A stretch of 64,000 nt of DNA from Rhodococcus rhodnii NBRC 100604 (GTDB lineage Bacteria > Actinomycetota > Actinomycetes > Mycobacteriales > Mycobacteriaceae), in NCBI RefSeq assembly GCF_001894925.1, contig NZ_BCXD01000001.1:124001-188000 (forward strand), in the 5' to 3' direction. The notes beneath the pieces are model-generated. The model ran no database searches, was not told the origin of the DNA, and saw only the letters and a list, made by a program, of their open reading frames with translations. The stretch's first letter is position 1. The number at the start of each line of letters is the position of its first letter. A program made the position numbers and the translations under genes. Shown here piece by piece: positions 7,664 through 15,739 of the stretch.

Positions 7664-10143
7664 CCGCTCCCGTCACGCGCGTGCCCGTGCCGGGCGAGTC
7701 GATCCGTGAGCGGCTCTACGAGATCGCCGCCGCCGCCCCCGATCGGATCGCGATCGTGTGCGGCGGCGAGCGGATCACGTTCGGGCGGCTCGTCGCGACG
7801 GCGACGGCCTCGGCCCGTGGTCTCGTTGCTCTGGGAACCGCGCCGGTCGCCCTCGACACGGTGTGCTCGCTCGACTGCGTCCGTGCCGTCGTCACGATCC
7901 TGATCTCGGGCCGCCCGCTCGTACTGCTCGACTCGCAGCTTCCCGAGGATCGCCGCACAGCGATCGTCGATCTGTCCGGTGCGCAGCGACTCTCGCCCGA
8001 GGCCGTCGTGGCGCTGTCCGGCCGCAAGCCACTGCGACCGCTGTCGCGCGCCGACACCGCCGTGCTTCTCTTCACCTCGGGCTCCACCGGAACCCCCAAG
8101 GCCGTGCGTCACGGACAACGCCTGTGGCTCGGGCAGGCCGTCGATTTCGCACATCACCTGGATGTCGGGCCGGAGGACCGGATCGGTTCCGCACTGCCGA
8201 TCGGATTCGGCGGCGGCATGGACGTCGTCGTGATGGCCTTGCTGAACGGTGCTGCGCTGCACTGGTACGACCCGCGTGAGATCGGGCGCGACGGCATCGA
8301 GGAGTGGGTGCGGTCGAACGACCTCACGACGCTGCATGCCACTCCGTCGCTGCTGCGGTCGATCGTCGCGTCGTGGTCGGCGGAAGCGGCGCCGCGCACG
8401 CTGCGCCTCGTGACGACGTGCGGCGAGGCCGTCCACTCCGCGGACGTCGCCTCGGCACGCGCGCGTCTCGGCGACGGGTTCGCGTACTGCAATCTGTCGG
8501 GATCGTCGGAGACCGGGAACCTCGCGTTCGCGATGGTCGGCTCCGGGGCCGAGGTGCCCGAGCGGATACCCGCCGGGGTTCCGGGCGTGAACAAGGTCGT
8601 CCGCATCGACTCGCCCGATGCGTCCGGCGCGGGTGAGATCGTCGTGGAGTCCGAGTTCGTCGCCGAGGGATACGTGCTCGGCGACGGCACCCGTTTCGAG
8701 CCGGTCGACGAGCGCGTGCGCCGGTATCGCACCGGCGATCTGGGACGATTCGACGCCGACGGCAGACTCAACCTACTGGGACGCATGGACGGCGCGGTGA
8801 AGGTCCGCGGCTATCTCGTCGAGCCCTCCGAGATCGAAGCGGCGGCGCTGCGAGCACCGGGTGTGAGCGAGGCAGTCGTGATCGCGCAGCGCACGGACGC
8901 AGGTGCGGTGGTCGCGGCCTTCGTCAGCGGTCCCGGTGCACGCGAGGTCGCCGCGATCCGTCGGCACCTCGCCCTCGCCCTCCCGTCGTGGATGCTGCCG
9001 ACGCACGTCGTGCCGATGACGTCGCTGCCGCGCACCGAACGCGGCAAGGTCGATCGCGCGAATCTCGTCGTGCCGGCGGAGCGGCCGCCGTTCGCTGCCG
9101 CGCGGCCGGGCGTCGAACTCGCCGCTGCGGAGGCGTGGCGGCGCGAGCTCGGAGTGGCGATCGGGCGCGACGAGGATCCGTTCGCACTCGGTGGCACGTC
9201 GCTCGGACTCGTCCGCGTGCTCGCACGGATCGAGGCCGAGACCGGGCGGGCTCTCGGTGTTCACGACGTCGTCGCGGACGCGAGCCCGGCCGGAATCGCA
9301 GGTGCAGCGGGTTCTGCTGCGCCCGAGGCGCTTCCGGCGTCGGCGACGCGACTCGGCGGCGACGCCGGCCCCGTCGTGTGGGCCTTCTGCGGTGCGGGTG
9401 CGGATCCGTCGTGCTTCGCCGATTTGGCGCGCGCATACGACGGCACGGTGTACGCGCTCGCCCAACACGGGCTGGAACGGCGCGGGGTCCCCGATTGGAC
9501 GGTCGCGGCGATGGTCCGCCGCCACTTGCGGACGATGCGCGCCGTCCAGCCGCAGGGGCCGTACCGTCTCGTCGGGCATTCGCTCGGCGGGATTCTGGCG
9601 ATCGAGGTCGCACGCGCGTTGCGGGCGGAGGGACACGACGTCGCGGCGCTCACGGTGCTCGACACGCTGCTGCCGCCGGGCGCACGACCCGTGGGCACGG
9701 GAACGACACCGGTGTCCGGGCCCGCGATCGCCGCTCCCCCGCTCGTGGAGCGAGTGCGGGTGCACGCCCGCGTGTACACGGCGGGAGTGATCCGGCGCGA
9801 GCACGCTCTGCAGGAGAAGGTGTTCTGGGAGCAGGGGGTTCGCGTCGGCGCTCGGTGGCGTCCGCGTCCCTTGGACGTTCCGGCCCGAGTGGTGATTGCA
9901 GCCGACAACCCCGACGATCCGCAGTGGTGGCGCCGGATACTCACCGGGCCACTCGACATCGACCGTGTCGCCGGCGACCACCACGCCGTCCTCCACGCAC
10001 CCACGATTCACACCGTGGCGCGCGCTAGGGCGCGGCTGAGCGACCCGTTACCGACCGCGTTCACGCGACGACCGAACCGCGCGGCGAGGGTGGCCGTGCA
10101 TCCGGTGGTTCGAAGCGGGGTCTGCCGCGTGGGACCGGGATGA
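7660..10143 (+). CDS. NRPS-like mini-synthetase: adenylation-PCP-thioesterase
   Basis: An 827-residue, three-domain protein. The A domain (about 20-490) has the A3 loop FTSGSTGTPK near residue 135. The carrier domain has LGGTSL with Ser514 for phosphopantetheine. The type I thioesterase has GHSLGG with nucleophile Ser641 and GDHHA near residue 774. In the substrate pocket the FDxS element reads FGGG, so the Asp that holds an alpha-amino group is missing, as in aryl-acid or hydroxy-acid activating domains. No condensation domain is present. It should load one acid and release it by hydrolysis, self-esterification or transfer. The GTG start is fixed by a GTGA overlap with the monooxygenase gene. 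The last 83 bases overlap the convergent HNH gene. Confidence 0.85.
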   Translation: MTAPVTRVPVPGESIRERLYEIAAAAPDRIAIVCGGERITFGRLVATATASARGLVALGTAPVALDTVCSLDCVRAVVTILISGRPLVLLDSQLPEDRRTAIVDLSGAQRLSPEAVVALSGRKPLRPLSRADTAVLLFTSGSTGTPKAVRHGQRLWLGQAVDFAHHLDVGPEDRIGSALPIGFGGGMDVVVMALLNGAALHWYDPREIGRDGIEEWVRSNDLTTLHATPSLLRSIVASWSAEAAPRTLRLVTTCGEAVHSADVASARARLGDGFAYCNLSGSSETGNLAFAMVGSGAEVPERIPAGVPGVNKVVRIDSPDASGAGEIVVESEFVAEGYVLGDGTRFEPVDERVRRYRTGDLGRFDADGRLNLLGRMDGAVKVRGYLVEPSEIEAAALRAPGVSEAVVIAQRTDAGAVVAAFVSGPGAREVAAIRRHLALALPSWMLPTHVVPMTSLPRTERGKVDRANLVVPAERPPFAAARPGVELAAAEAWRRELGVAIGRDEDPFALGGTSLGLVRVLARIEAETGRALGVHDVVADASPAGIAGAAGSAAPEALPASATRLGGDAGPVVWAFCGAGADPSCFADLARAYDGTVYALAQHGLERRGVPDWTVAAMVRRHLRTMRAVQPQGPYRLVGHSLGGILAIEVARALRAEGHDVAALTVLDTLLPPGARPVGTGTTPVSGPAIAAPPLVERVRVHARVYTAGVIRREHALQEKVFWEQGVRVGARWRPRPLDVPARVVIAADNPDDPQWWRRILTGPLDIDRVAGDHHAVLHAPTIHTVARARARLSDPLPTAFTRRPNRAARVAVHPVVRSGVCRVGPG

Positions 10144-11344
10144 TGCTCCATCCGCTGTGGTGGATGTGCCGGTGATGCTTACCGCAGAGCAGCACGGTGT
10201 TGTCGAGGTCGGTCGGTCCGCCGTCCGCCCAATGCTCTATGTGGTGAGCCTCGCACCAAGCCGGTGGCGCAGTGCAATTCGGGAACGCGCATCCCCGGTC
10301 GCGGACCGTCAATGCCCGGCGCTGGGCCGGGGTGACGAGCCGCGTGGTGCGGCCCATCGACAGTGGCACACCGTTGTCGTCGACGATCACCGGCGTCACC
10401 CGTGCATCGCACGCCACCGCCCGCGCGGTCTCCGGCGAGAGTGTGCCGCCCCACGGCATCCAGGGCAACGGGATCCCGTCCAGCAGGGCCGTCACCGATA
10501 CGGACGTCCGTTCGTCGCGACCGTCGGGCTGCTTCGCGAGGTCACGCTGGTGGACGATGACGGTCACATGGGGTTTCTCGGCAGCTTCGTGCCCGTTCTC
10601 GCCGGCATCGAGGTGACGTCTGCAGATCTCGACCAGCCCGTCCGCACGTCGCTGCCCGGCAGAGCGGCGATCACGGCTGCCGTCGTCGGCCGGGCGTGGC
10701 GCGGACAGCTTCGAGAGGGCGGTCGACAGGATTTCCCCGGAGAGGGCGTCGAGGTCGCCGTGGAGCACCACCCTGCCGTTGAGGGTGTTCGAAACGGTCA
10801 GCGTGTTCAGATCCTCACGCTCGCGAGTCGTCGGCCCCTCGGTGTCGACATCCAGCCGCGCCCGCAGCGTCTCGATCGCCGTCCGCACCGACTTCGTGGA
10901 GGTTTCCGGCCCCGGCGCCGCAGCAGCCAACAGTGCAGCGCGGCACGCCGCGATCACTGCCGCATGCTCGTCCGGGTCGGTCTCTGCCAAAGCCTTCACC
11001 GCTGACGGTGGTTTGTCGAAGAACGCGCACAGCATGCTCGCGTGCCGCGGCGAGATCCGTTGTTCGGCAACGGCCGCAGCGATCTCCGGCTCGGTCCGTA
11101 AACCCGTCCCCAACGCCGCCACATCCCGTGCCTCGCCGATCTCGAGCATCGTGTGCGCCGCAAGCCACGACCCGCCGTCGCGATACCCCGCTGCGGTCGC
11201 GAGACCGCGCTCGACGACTTCTCCCATCAACGTGACGCGCCGCGCCTGCAACACCTGGATATGCCGCGAGATGTCGAGCACCGCGGCCGACAGCTCGGCA
11301 TCACCGAGCTGCCATGCCTGCGTCTGTGTTTCTCCCGCCCCCAT
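10061..11344 (-). CDS. DUF222/HNH endonuclease-domain protein (13E12-like)
   Basis: A 427-residue member of the abundant actinobacterial DUF222-HNH family. An N-terminal helical DUF222 region is followed by an HNH nuclease domain: RDRGCAFPNC, CEAHHIEHW and the terminal CGKHHRHIHH carry the zinc- and metal-binding Cys and His. These genes occur in many copies per genome and have no settled biological role. The ATG at 11344 was chosen over a longer frame because AGGA lies 8 bases upstream. A distant paralogue lies at 53284-54573. It is transcribed towards the aryl operon and overlaps its 3' end. Confidence 0.85.
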   Translation of the reverse strand: MGAGETQTQAWQLGDAELSAAVLDISRHIQVLQARRVTLMGEVVERGLATAAGYRDGGSWLAAHTMLEIGEARDVAALGTGLRTEPEIAAAVAEQRISPRHASMLCAFFDKPPSAVKALAETDPDEHAAVIAACRAALLAAAAPGPETSTKSVRTAIETLRARLDVDTEGPTTREREDLNTLTVSNTLNGRVVLHGDLDALSGEILSTALSKLSAPRPADDGSRDRRSAGQRRADGLVEICRRHLDAGENGHEAAEKPHVTVIVHQRDLAKQPDGRDERTSVSVTALLDGIPLPWMPWGGTLSPETARAVACDARVTPVIVDDNGVPLSMGRTTRLVTPAQRRALTVRDRGCAFPNCTAPPAWCEAHHIEHWADGGPTDLDNTVLLCGKHHRHIHHSGWSIIPVPRGRPRFEPPDARPPSPRGSVVA

Positions 11345-11443
11345 GCGTCTGATCCTAGTCGAACGTCCTTGCGATGCACGCAGTGTTTTCCCAGCTGGGG
11401 ATAGTTCTGGAGCTGTGGACAACTCGGTGTCGACGGCCGTGGG

Positions 11444-11713
11444 TCACGTGGGTTCGGTGTGCGTCACTGCCTTGTATCCGCGTGCTCCTGCACGATCGAC
11501 GGCTGCGCGCACGACCGCGAACACGACGCCCTGAAGTGCCGCGGCGAGCAGTACTTCGCCGATGCTCCGCTGGAGGTCCTTGGGGTCGGGTGTGTCGGAG
11601 TTCGTGGAGACTCGCTTCCACACCTGGTTGAACACAGCCCCGGCGACGATGCCGCCGACGACGCTGGTTCCGAGCGACAGCGGCTTGTAGAGGGCCTTCG
11701 ACACCGCGCTCAT
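11444..11713 (-). CDS. DUF4235 family small membrane protein
   Basis: An 89-residue protein with two hydrophobic stretches (about residues 14-30 and 53-72) and an intervening KRVSTNSDTPDP loop, as in actinobacterial DUF4235 proteins. Function unknown. Its ATG overlaps the stop of the upstream DUF3618 gene (ATGA), so it is the last member of a three-gene translationally coupled unit often associated with envelope or stress responses. Confidence 0.72.
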   Translation of the reverse strand: MSAVSKALYKPLSLGTSVVGGIVAGAVFNQVWKRVSTNSDTPDPKDLQRSIGEVLLAAALQGVVFAVVRAAVDRAGARGYKAVTHTEPT

Positions 11714-12015
11714 CGGTCGTCGTCCTCACGGCGCCGACGCCGGACTATCAGCAACACCACGAGCGCGAGAACACCCGCCGCGGCGCCGACGACGATCTGG
11801 CGGTTGTCGCGAACCGCCGTCGCGGCGGCCTGCGCCCGCTCACCGGCGGCAGCGTTGACCCGCGACGGCACGTCCAGCTTGCGGGTCAGCGCCTCGACCG
11901 TCTCGGCCAGTTCCTCACGCTGCTCGGTCACCGGTGGCGCGTCCGCTTCCGAGCTGCGCTCACCCTTGCCGGTGCTGGCGTCCCCGTTCGAAGGTGTGTC
12001 GTCTCGATGCGTCAT
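11710..12015 (-). CDS. DUF3618 family membrane-anchored protein
   Basis: A 101-residue protein with a polar N-terminus, the DUF3618 signature REELAETVEALTRKLDVPSR (about residues 33-52), then one membrane helix (VVGAAAGVLALVVLLIV) and an RRRRRED stop-transfer tail. Function unknown. Coupled by ATGA overlaps to both neighbours. The combination with a holin-X-like protein and a DUF4235 protein recurs in actinobacteria. Confidence 0.75.
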   Translation of the reverse strand: MTHRDDTPSNGDASTGKGERSSEADAPPVTEQREELAETVEALTRKLDVPSRVNAAAGERAQAAATAVRDNRQIVVGAAAGVLALVVLLIVRRRRREDDDR

Positions 12016-12410
12016 CGGAGGTGCTCCTTCACGGTGTCGACGTCCTCACGCACGCTGCGAGCAGCATGCTCCGGCGCGGGGGGAACCGCGGATTTCGCTC
12101 GCTGTGCGCCGACCGCCGCGACGATTCCGCCGATCACGAGCAGTGCCGCCCCGACGATGAGCGCCGCCAGCCACGCGTCCACCGCGTTCGCCAGGCCGAT
12201 GACGGCCGCTGCGACGAGCGCGCCCAGCCCGAAGAACACGAGCAGGGCACCCGCACCGGACACACCGACGCCGATCCCCGCCTTGGTGCCCTTCGCCTTG
12301 ACCTCGTCCAGGGCGTCCCTGACCTCGGTCTTCACCAATGTCGTCGTCTGATGCTGAAGCCGTTCGAGGAGTTGTACGGTCGAGAGCTCCTCGGGTGGTC
12401 GTTCGGTCAC
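12012..12410 (-). CDS. Phage holin-family / actinobacterial holin-X-like membrane protein
   Basis: A 132-residue protein with an amphipathic N-terminal region (STVQLLERLQHQTTTLVKTE) followed by two membrane helices (about residues 45-70 and 75-100), the layout of the so-called phage holin family of actinobacteria. Despite the name there are no phage genes nearby, so it is probably a chromosomal envelope protein. The GTG at 12410 is preceded by GGAGG 8 bases upstream, much better than longer alternatives. First gene of the coupled small-protein operon. Confidence 0.72.
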   Translation of the reverse strand: MTERPPEELSTVQLLERLQHQTTTLVKTEVRDALDEVKAKGTKAGIGVGVSGAGALLVFFGLGALVAAAVIGLANAVDAWLAALIVGAALLVIGGIVAAVGAQRAKSAVPPAPEHAARSVREDVDTVKEHLR

Positions 12411-12550
12411 TTTTCTCGCCTCCTCCGTGGCTGCCACAGCACATCGTCGGCCCACGTCGGGACCTCCACCAGGAGTCCTTCCCCAACCGGCGAGAACCGA
12501 AACACGCGAGGTCGGACGCACACGGACGATCGGTGCGCGTGGCCGGACCG

Positions 12551-13429
12551 CTAGCTGCGGAACGCCCGAGCCGACGACGCCTCGACCACCTTGCGAGCGG
12601 TGAACCGTGCCATCTCGCGGCTCGGGACGCTGCGGACCGCGACCGTCGCGGCGCGGGTCGCCGCCACGGTGCGCCGAATTCGACTGTCACCCGGTGCCCA
12701 CAGGAGGTCGCCGTACTGCGGCGCCGCGAGAGGGCGGACTCCCCGCTCGCGCGCGTAGCGCTGCGCGATACGTACGTGCGTACGGCGCTGCTCGCCGGCG
12801 TAGCGCGCACTCACCTGCGCGTCGTGCACCCGATAGCGGTAGCCGGCGATCGGGAGGTTTCCGAGCCGTCCGACGGCGGCGAGGCGCGTCCACATGTCGT
12901 AGTCCTCGGCGTGCCGCGCCTCGGGATCGAATCGGATTCCACTCTCCCGCAGCGCCTCCGCTCTGAGCATCACCGACGGGCCGCAGTGGCAGCTCGCGAC
13001 GGTGAGCCGGTCTCGGCACGCCGAATCCGTCACGGGCATTCGAATCCGCCCGGACTCGCGCCCGTCGGGGAGGACGAGGGTGTAGTCGGTTCCGACACAC
13101 ACGAGTTCGGGGTCGGCCATCATCGCCGCGAGTTGCGCCTCGATACGCCCGGGCACGAACCAGTCGTCGGCGTCCATCCGTGCGACGAACTCACCGCGTG
13201 CGAGGTCGAGACCACGGTTCAGGGTCGCGACGAGCCCGCGATTCTCCTGCCGCACGAGCCGCACACGTGGGTCACCGAAGCTCTCGACGACGGCGGCACC
13301 GTCGTCGGTCGAGCCGTCGTCGACGACGAGGATCTCGGTCTCCCCCGCGGTCGCGGACAGCACAGACCCCAGTGCTTCCTCGACGTGGGCACCTGCGTCG
13401 AACATCGGAATCAGGACGGTGACCTTCAT
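12551..13429 (-). CDS. Family 2 glycosyltransferase
   Basis: A 292-residue GT-A enzyme. It begins with the standard VTVLIPMFDAG strand, has ILVVDDGSTDDG for nucleotide binding, DADDW as the metal-binding DXD, and HAEDYDMWTR as the catalytic ED motif. It probably adds a sugar to an envelope or secreted glycan. The ATG at 13429 overlaps the stop of the upstream flippase gene (ATGA), so it is translated with it. Last gene of the minus-strand polysaccharide unit. Confidence 0.85.
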   Translation of the reverse strand: MKVTVLIPMFDAGAHVEEALGSVLSATAGETEILVVDDGSTDDGAAVVESFGDPRVRLVRQENRGLVATLNRGLDLARGEFVARMDADDWFVPGRIEAQLAAMMADPELVCVGTDYTLVLPDGRESGRIRMPVTDSACRDRLTVASCHCGPSVMLRAEALRESGIRFDPEARHAEDYDMWTRLAAVGRLGNLPIAGYRYRVHDAQVSARYAGEQRRTHVRIAQRYARERGVRPLAAPQYGDLLWAPGDSRIRRTVAATRAATVAVRSVPSREMARFTARKVVEASSARAFRS

Positions 13430-14739
13430 GCGGACACCTGTCGCAGATCGCGGCGCACGATGCGCCACAACGGAACCGCGACGGCGAGTGCCACCGCCAC
13501 CTCGACGGCCACGAAGGCGTAGCCGATGCCGTCGATCCCGACCCGGGGGACGGCGATCAGCGATCCGGTGATGACGCCCGTGGTGGCCACGATCTGGACG
13601 AGTACCGCCCATCGCAGCGTGCGGTGGACCCGGCACAGCACCCCGAACACGGTCCCCGGCACGGCCAGCAGCGCGACGACGGCCATGAGCCGCACGAGCG
13701 TCGCCCCGTGCTCGGCGTAGGTCGGGCCGACGATCCACAGTGCGATCGGCCCGCCGAGCGCGAGCGCGGCAGCCGCTGCGAGCGCGACGATCCCGTACAT
13801 CCGCAGGAACCTGCGCAGCAGGTGGCCGAGCCGCTCGGGACTCGCGGCAGCCGCCGACACGAACGGCGCCGTGACCATCCCGGTCGCGAGCATGATCGCC
13901 GCGACCAGCGTCCACACGACGGAGAAGTAGGCCGTCTCCTCGTGCCCGGCGGAGACCACGACGACGAGCGGCAGCACGAGCGGCGTCGCGGCAGCGACGA
14001 CCGTGATGCCGTAGGCGCCACCGAAGTACGAGAGCAGCGCACGCCGGTCGGGCAGGCGCGGCGGCGCGTCCCGCAGACCGCGGCCCAGCAGCGTGACGAC
14101 GAGTTGAACCACGATCACCGCAGCCGCCGCCGGCACGAGCCACGCGACGATCATCGACGGTGCCCCCGCCATCGGCGTCGCGAGACCGAGTGCGAGCACC
14201 GCCACGAGTTTGGCGACGGCGTGCCAGATGTTCTTCGCCGCAGCCCATCTGCCGGCCTGCAGGCCCACGAGCAACGAGTCGGAGAGCGCGAACGCGGCGA
14301 GCACGGCGACGACGACCGGGAAGAGCAACTGACCGCGGAGCGTCTCGAACAGCCGGTCGCTCGGGCCGATCACGACGAACACCGCACCGAGCACGAGTGC
14401 GGCCGCCGTCGTGAGCACCTGGCCCTGCACGACGCGTCTGCGCCCGAGCACACCGGCCTCGGGAAGGAACCGCTCGTACATCGGCCCGAGGCTCAGGTTC
14501 GCGAGCGTCGCGAGCATGACGGCGGTGTTCACGACGGCACCCGCGCGACCGACCTCGGCATCGGGGTACAGCCGCGCGGCGACCGCCCAGAACACCAGGC
14601 CCAGCGCGCCGTTGACGAGTCCCGCGACGACGAGGGCGGCCGAGTTGAATTCGAGGCTGCGAGGATCGAGCCGGCGAGGAGAGAGGCGGCGGCGCGGTGG
14701 GACGGCTGCCGCGGGGGCGTCTCCGTTCACGAGTGTCAT
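13426..14739 (-). CDS. Wzx-like polysaccharide flippase (second paralogue)
   Basis: A 437-residue, polytopic membrane protein of the oligosaccharide flippase family. It shares the AARLYPDAEVGRAGAVVNTA and NLSLGPMYERFLPEAG segments with the flippase at 847-2181, so one arose from the other or both from a recent common gene. Starts by ATGA overlap with the upstream glycosyltransferase and ends by ATGA overlap with the downstream one. This strict coupling implies one glycan pathway using GT, flippase and GT. Cargo not predictable. Confidence 0.8.
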   Translation of the reverse strand: MTLVNGDAPAAAVPPRRRLSPRRLDPRSLEFNSAALVVAGLVNGALGLVFWAVAARLYPDAEVGRAGAVVNTAVMLATLANLSLGPMYERFLPEAGVLGRRRVVQGQVLTTAAALVLGAVFVVIGPSDRLFETLRGQLLFPVVVAVLAAFALSDSLLVGLQAGRWAAAKNIWHAVAKLVAVLALGLATPMAGAPSMIVAWLVPAAAAVIVVQLVVTLLGRGLRDAPPRLPDRRALLSYFGGAYGITVVAAATPLVLPLVVVVSAGHEETAYFSVVWTLVAAIMLATGMVTAPFVSAAAASPERLGHLLRRFLRMYGIVALAAAAALALGGPIALWIVGPTYAEHGATLVRLMAVVALLAVPGTVFGVLCRVHRTLRWAVLVQIVATTGVITGSLIAVPRVGIDGIGYAFVAVEVAVALAVAVPLWRIVRRDLRQVSA

Positions 14740-15719
14740 CGGAATCTCAGCACCGCCGAGTAGGCGGACGGCGCGACCGAGACGAGCGCTCCGAACACGG
14801 CCTCCCGGACGTGTCCCGTGCGCGCGAGGGCGGGCAGCTCGGCCCAGTCGATGCGATCCCGAACCCGCGTGATCGCCGTGCGGTAGAGGTCGCGGGGAGC
14901 CGTCGCGGCGTGATCGGCACGCATCGCGACGTGCGCGATCGACGTCAGCACCTCGCGGTAGACGAATCCCCGCAGATCGTCGGCCCACTCACCGGCGAGC
15001 CCGGCCGCCGCCACGGCGTCGGCGACGTCGGCGCCGACGGCGAACAGATCCAGCGTGCGCTCCGAGAGCGTCGTGGTGATCGACCCGGACCGCAGCAGAT
15101 AGCTGTAGAGCGGGTCGTCGACGAGGGCGACCAGGCCGCTCGCGAGGGCGATGCGGAACGTCGCGGCGATGTCCTCGTAGTGCCGCCCCTCGTCCCACGG
15201 CCGCTCCCCGAGCGCGCTGCGGCGGAAGAGCTTGGTGCACGGATACGCCTTCGCCCCGCCGCGCAGCAGCAGTCGCGCGAACTCGGGGCCGGTCGTGATC
15301 GCGGCGGGATACGTCGGCTCGTCGATGCCGAGCACCGCGCCGTCCCCATCGAGACGCTGCGTCCGGCATGCGGCGAGATCGGCGCCGGAATCGCGCAGCG
15401 CCGCCGCGAGCGTCGCGACGAAGTGCGGGTCGGCGGTGTCGTCGGCGTCGAGGAACCACACGAGCTCACCGGTCGACGCGGCGAGCCCGGTGTTGCGGGC
15501 GGTGCCGGGACCGAGGTTCGTCGCATGGGTGACCGCCGTGAACGGGGCCCCGCGCGCCGAGAGAAAAGCTGTCGCCGTGCGCATCGAATCGTCGTCGCCG
15601 CGGTCGTCGACGAGGACGATCTCGTGGACGGGATGCGTCTGCGCGAGAACCGACGCGAGCGCGGCCTCGACGTACGGTTCGCACCGGTGGACCGGCACGA
15701 CGACGCTGACAGTGGACAC
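14736..15719 (-). CDS. Family 2 glycosyltransferase
   Basis: A GT2 enzyme with VSVVVPVHRCEPYVEA at the N-terminus, EIVLVDDRGDDDS for nucleotide binding and the metal-binding motif FLDADD near residue 85. About 327 aa from the GTG at 15719. An in-frame ATG at 15746 would add nine residues but has no visible binding site. The upstream endonuclease-family gene ends inside the same stretch, so the two genes nearly touch. An iron-box-like sequence lies right at the start. Acceptor unknown. Confidence 0.83.
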   Translation of the reverse strand: MSTVSVVVPVHRCEPYVEAALASVLAQTHPVHEIVLVDDRGDDDSMRTATAFLSARGAPFTAVTHATNLGPGTARNTGLAASTGELVWFLDADDTADPHFVATLAAALRDSGADLAACRTQRLDGDGAVLGIDEPTYPAAITTGPEFARLLLRGGAKAYPCTKLFRRSALGERPWDEGRHYEDIAATFRIALASGLVALVDDPLYSYLLRSGSITTTLSERTLDLFAVGADVADAVAAAGLAGEWADDLRGFVYREVLTSIAHVAMRADHAATAPRDLYRTAITRVRDRIDWAELPALARTGHVREAVFGALVSVAPSAYSAVLRFR

Positions 15720-15720
15720 G

Positions 15721-15739
15721 AGTAGTGAGGGTAACCTAA
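15721..15739 (-). promoter_or_regulatory. Weak IdeR-box-like sequence at the start of the glycosyltransferase gene
   Basis: Read on the minus strand the sequence TTAGGTTACCCTCACTACT has a perfect left half (TTAGGTTA) of the IdeR consensus but a poor right half, about 13 of 19 matches overall. It overlaps the stop codon of the upstream gene. It could be an internal iron-responsive site for the polysaccharide genes, or chance. Confidence 0.3.

Noticed and set aside
10061-11344. Mobile intron or homing element based on the HNH domain
   Set aside because: DUF222-HNH proteins are common chromosomal genes; there are no flanking repeats or intron features.
12012-12410. Prophage remnant suggested by the holin-family name
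   Set aside because: No integrase, structural or lysis genes nearby; the family is chromosomal in actinobacteria.
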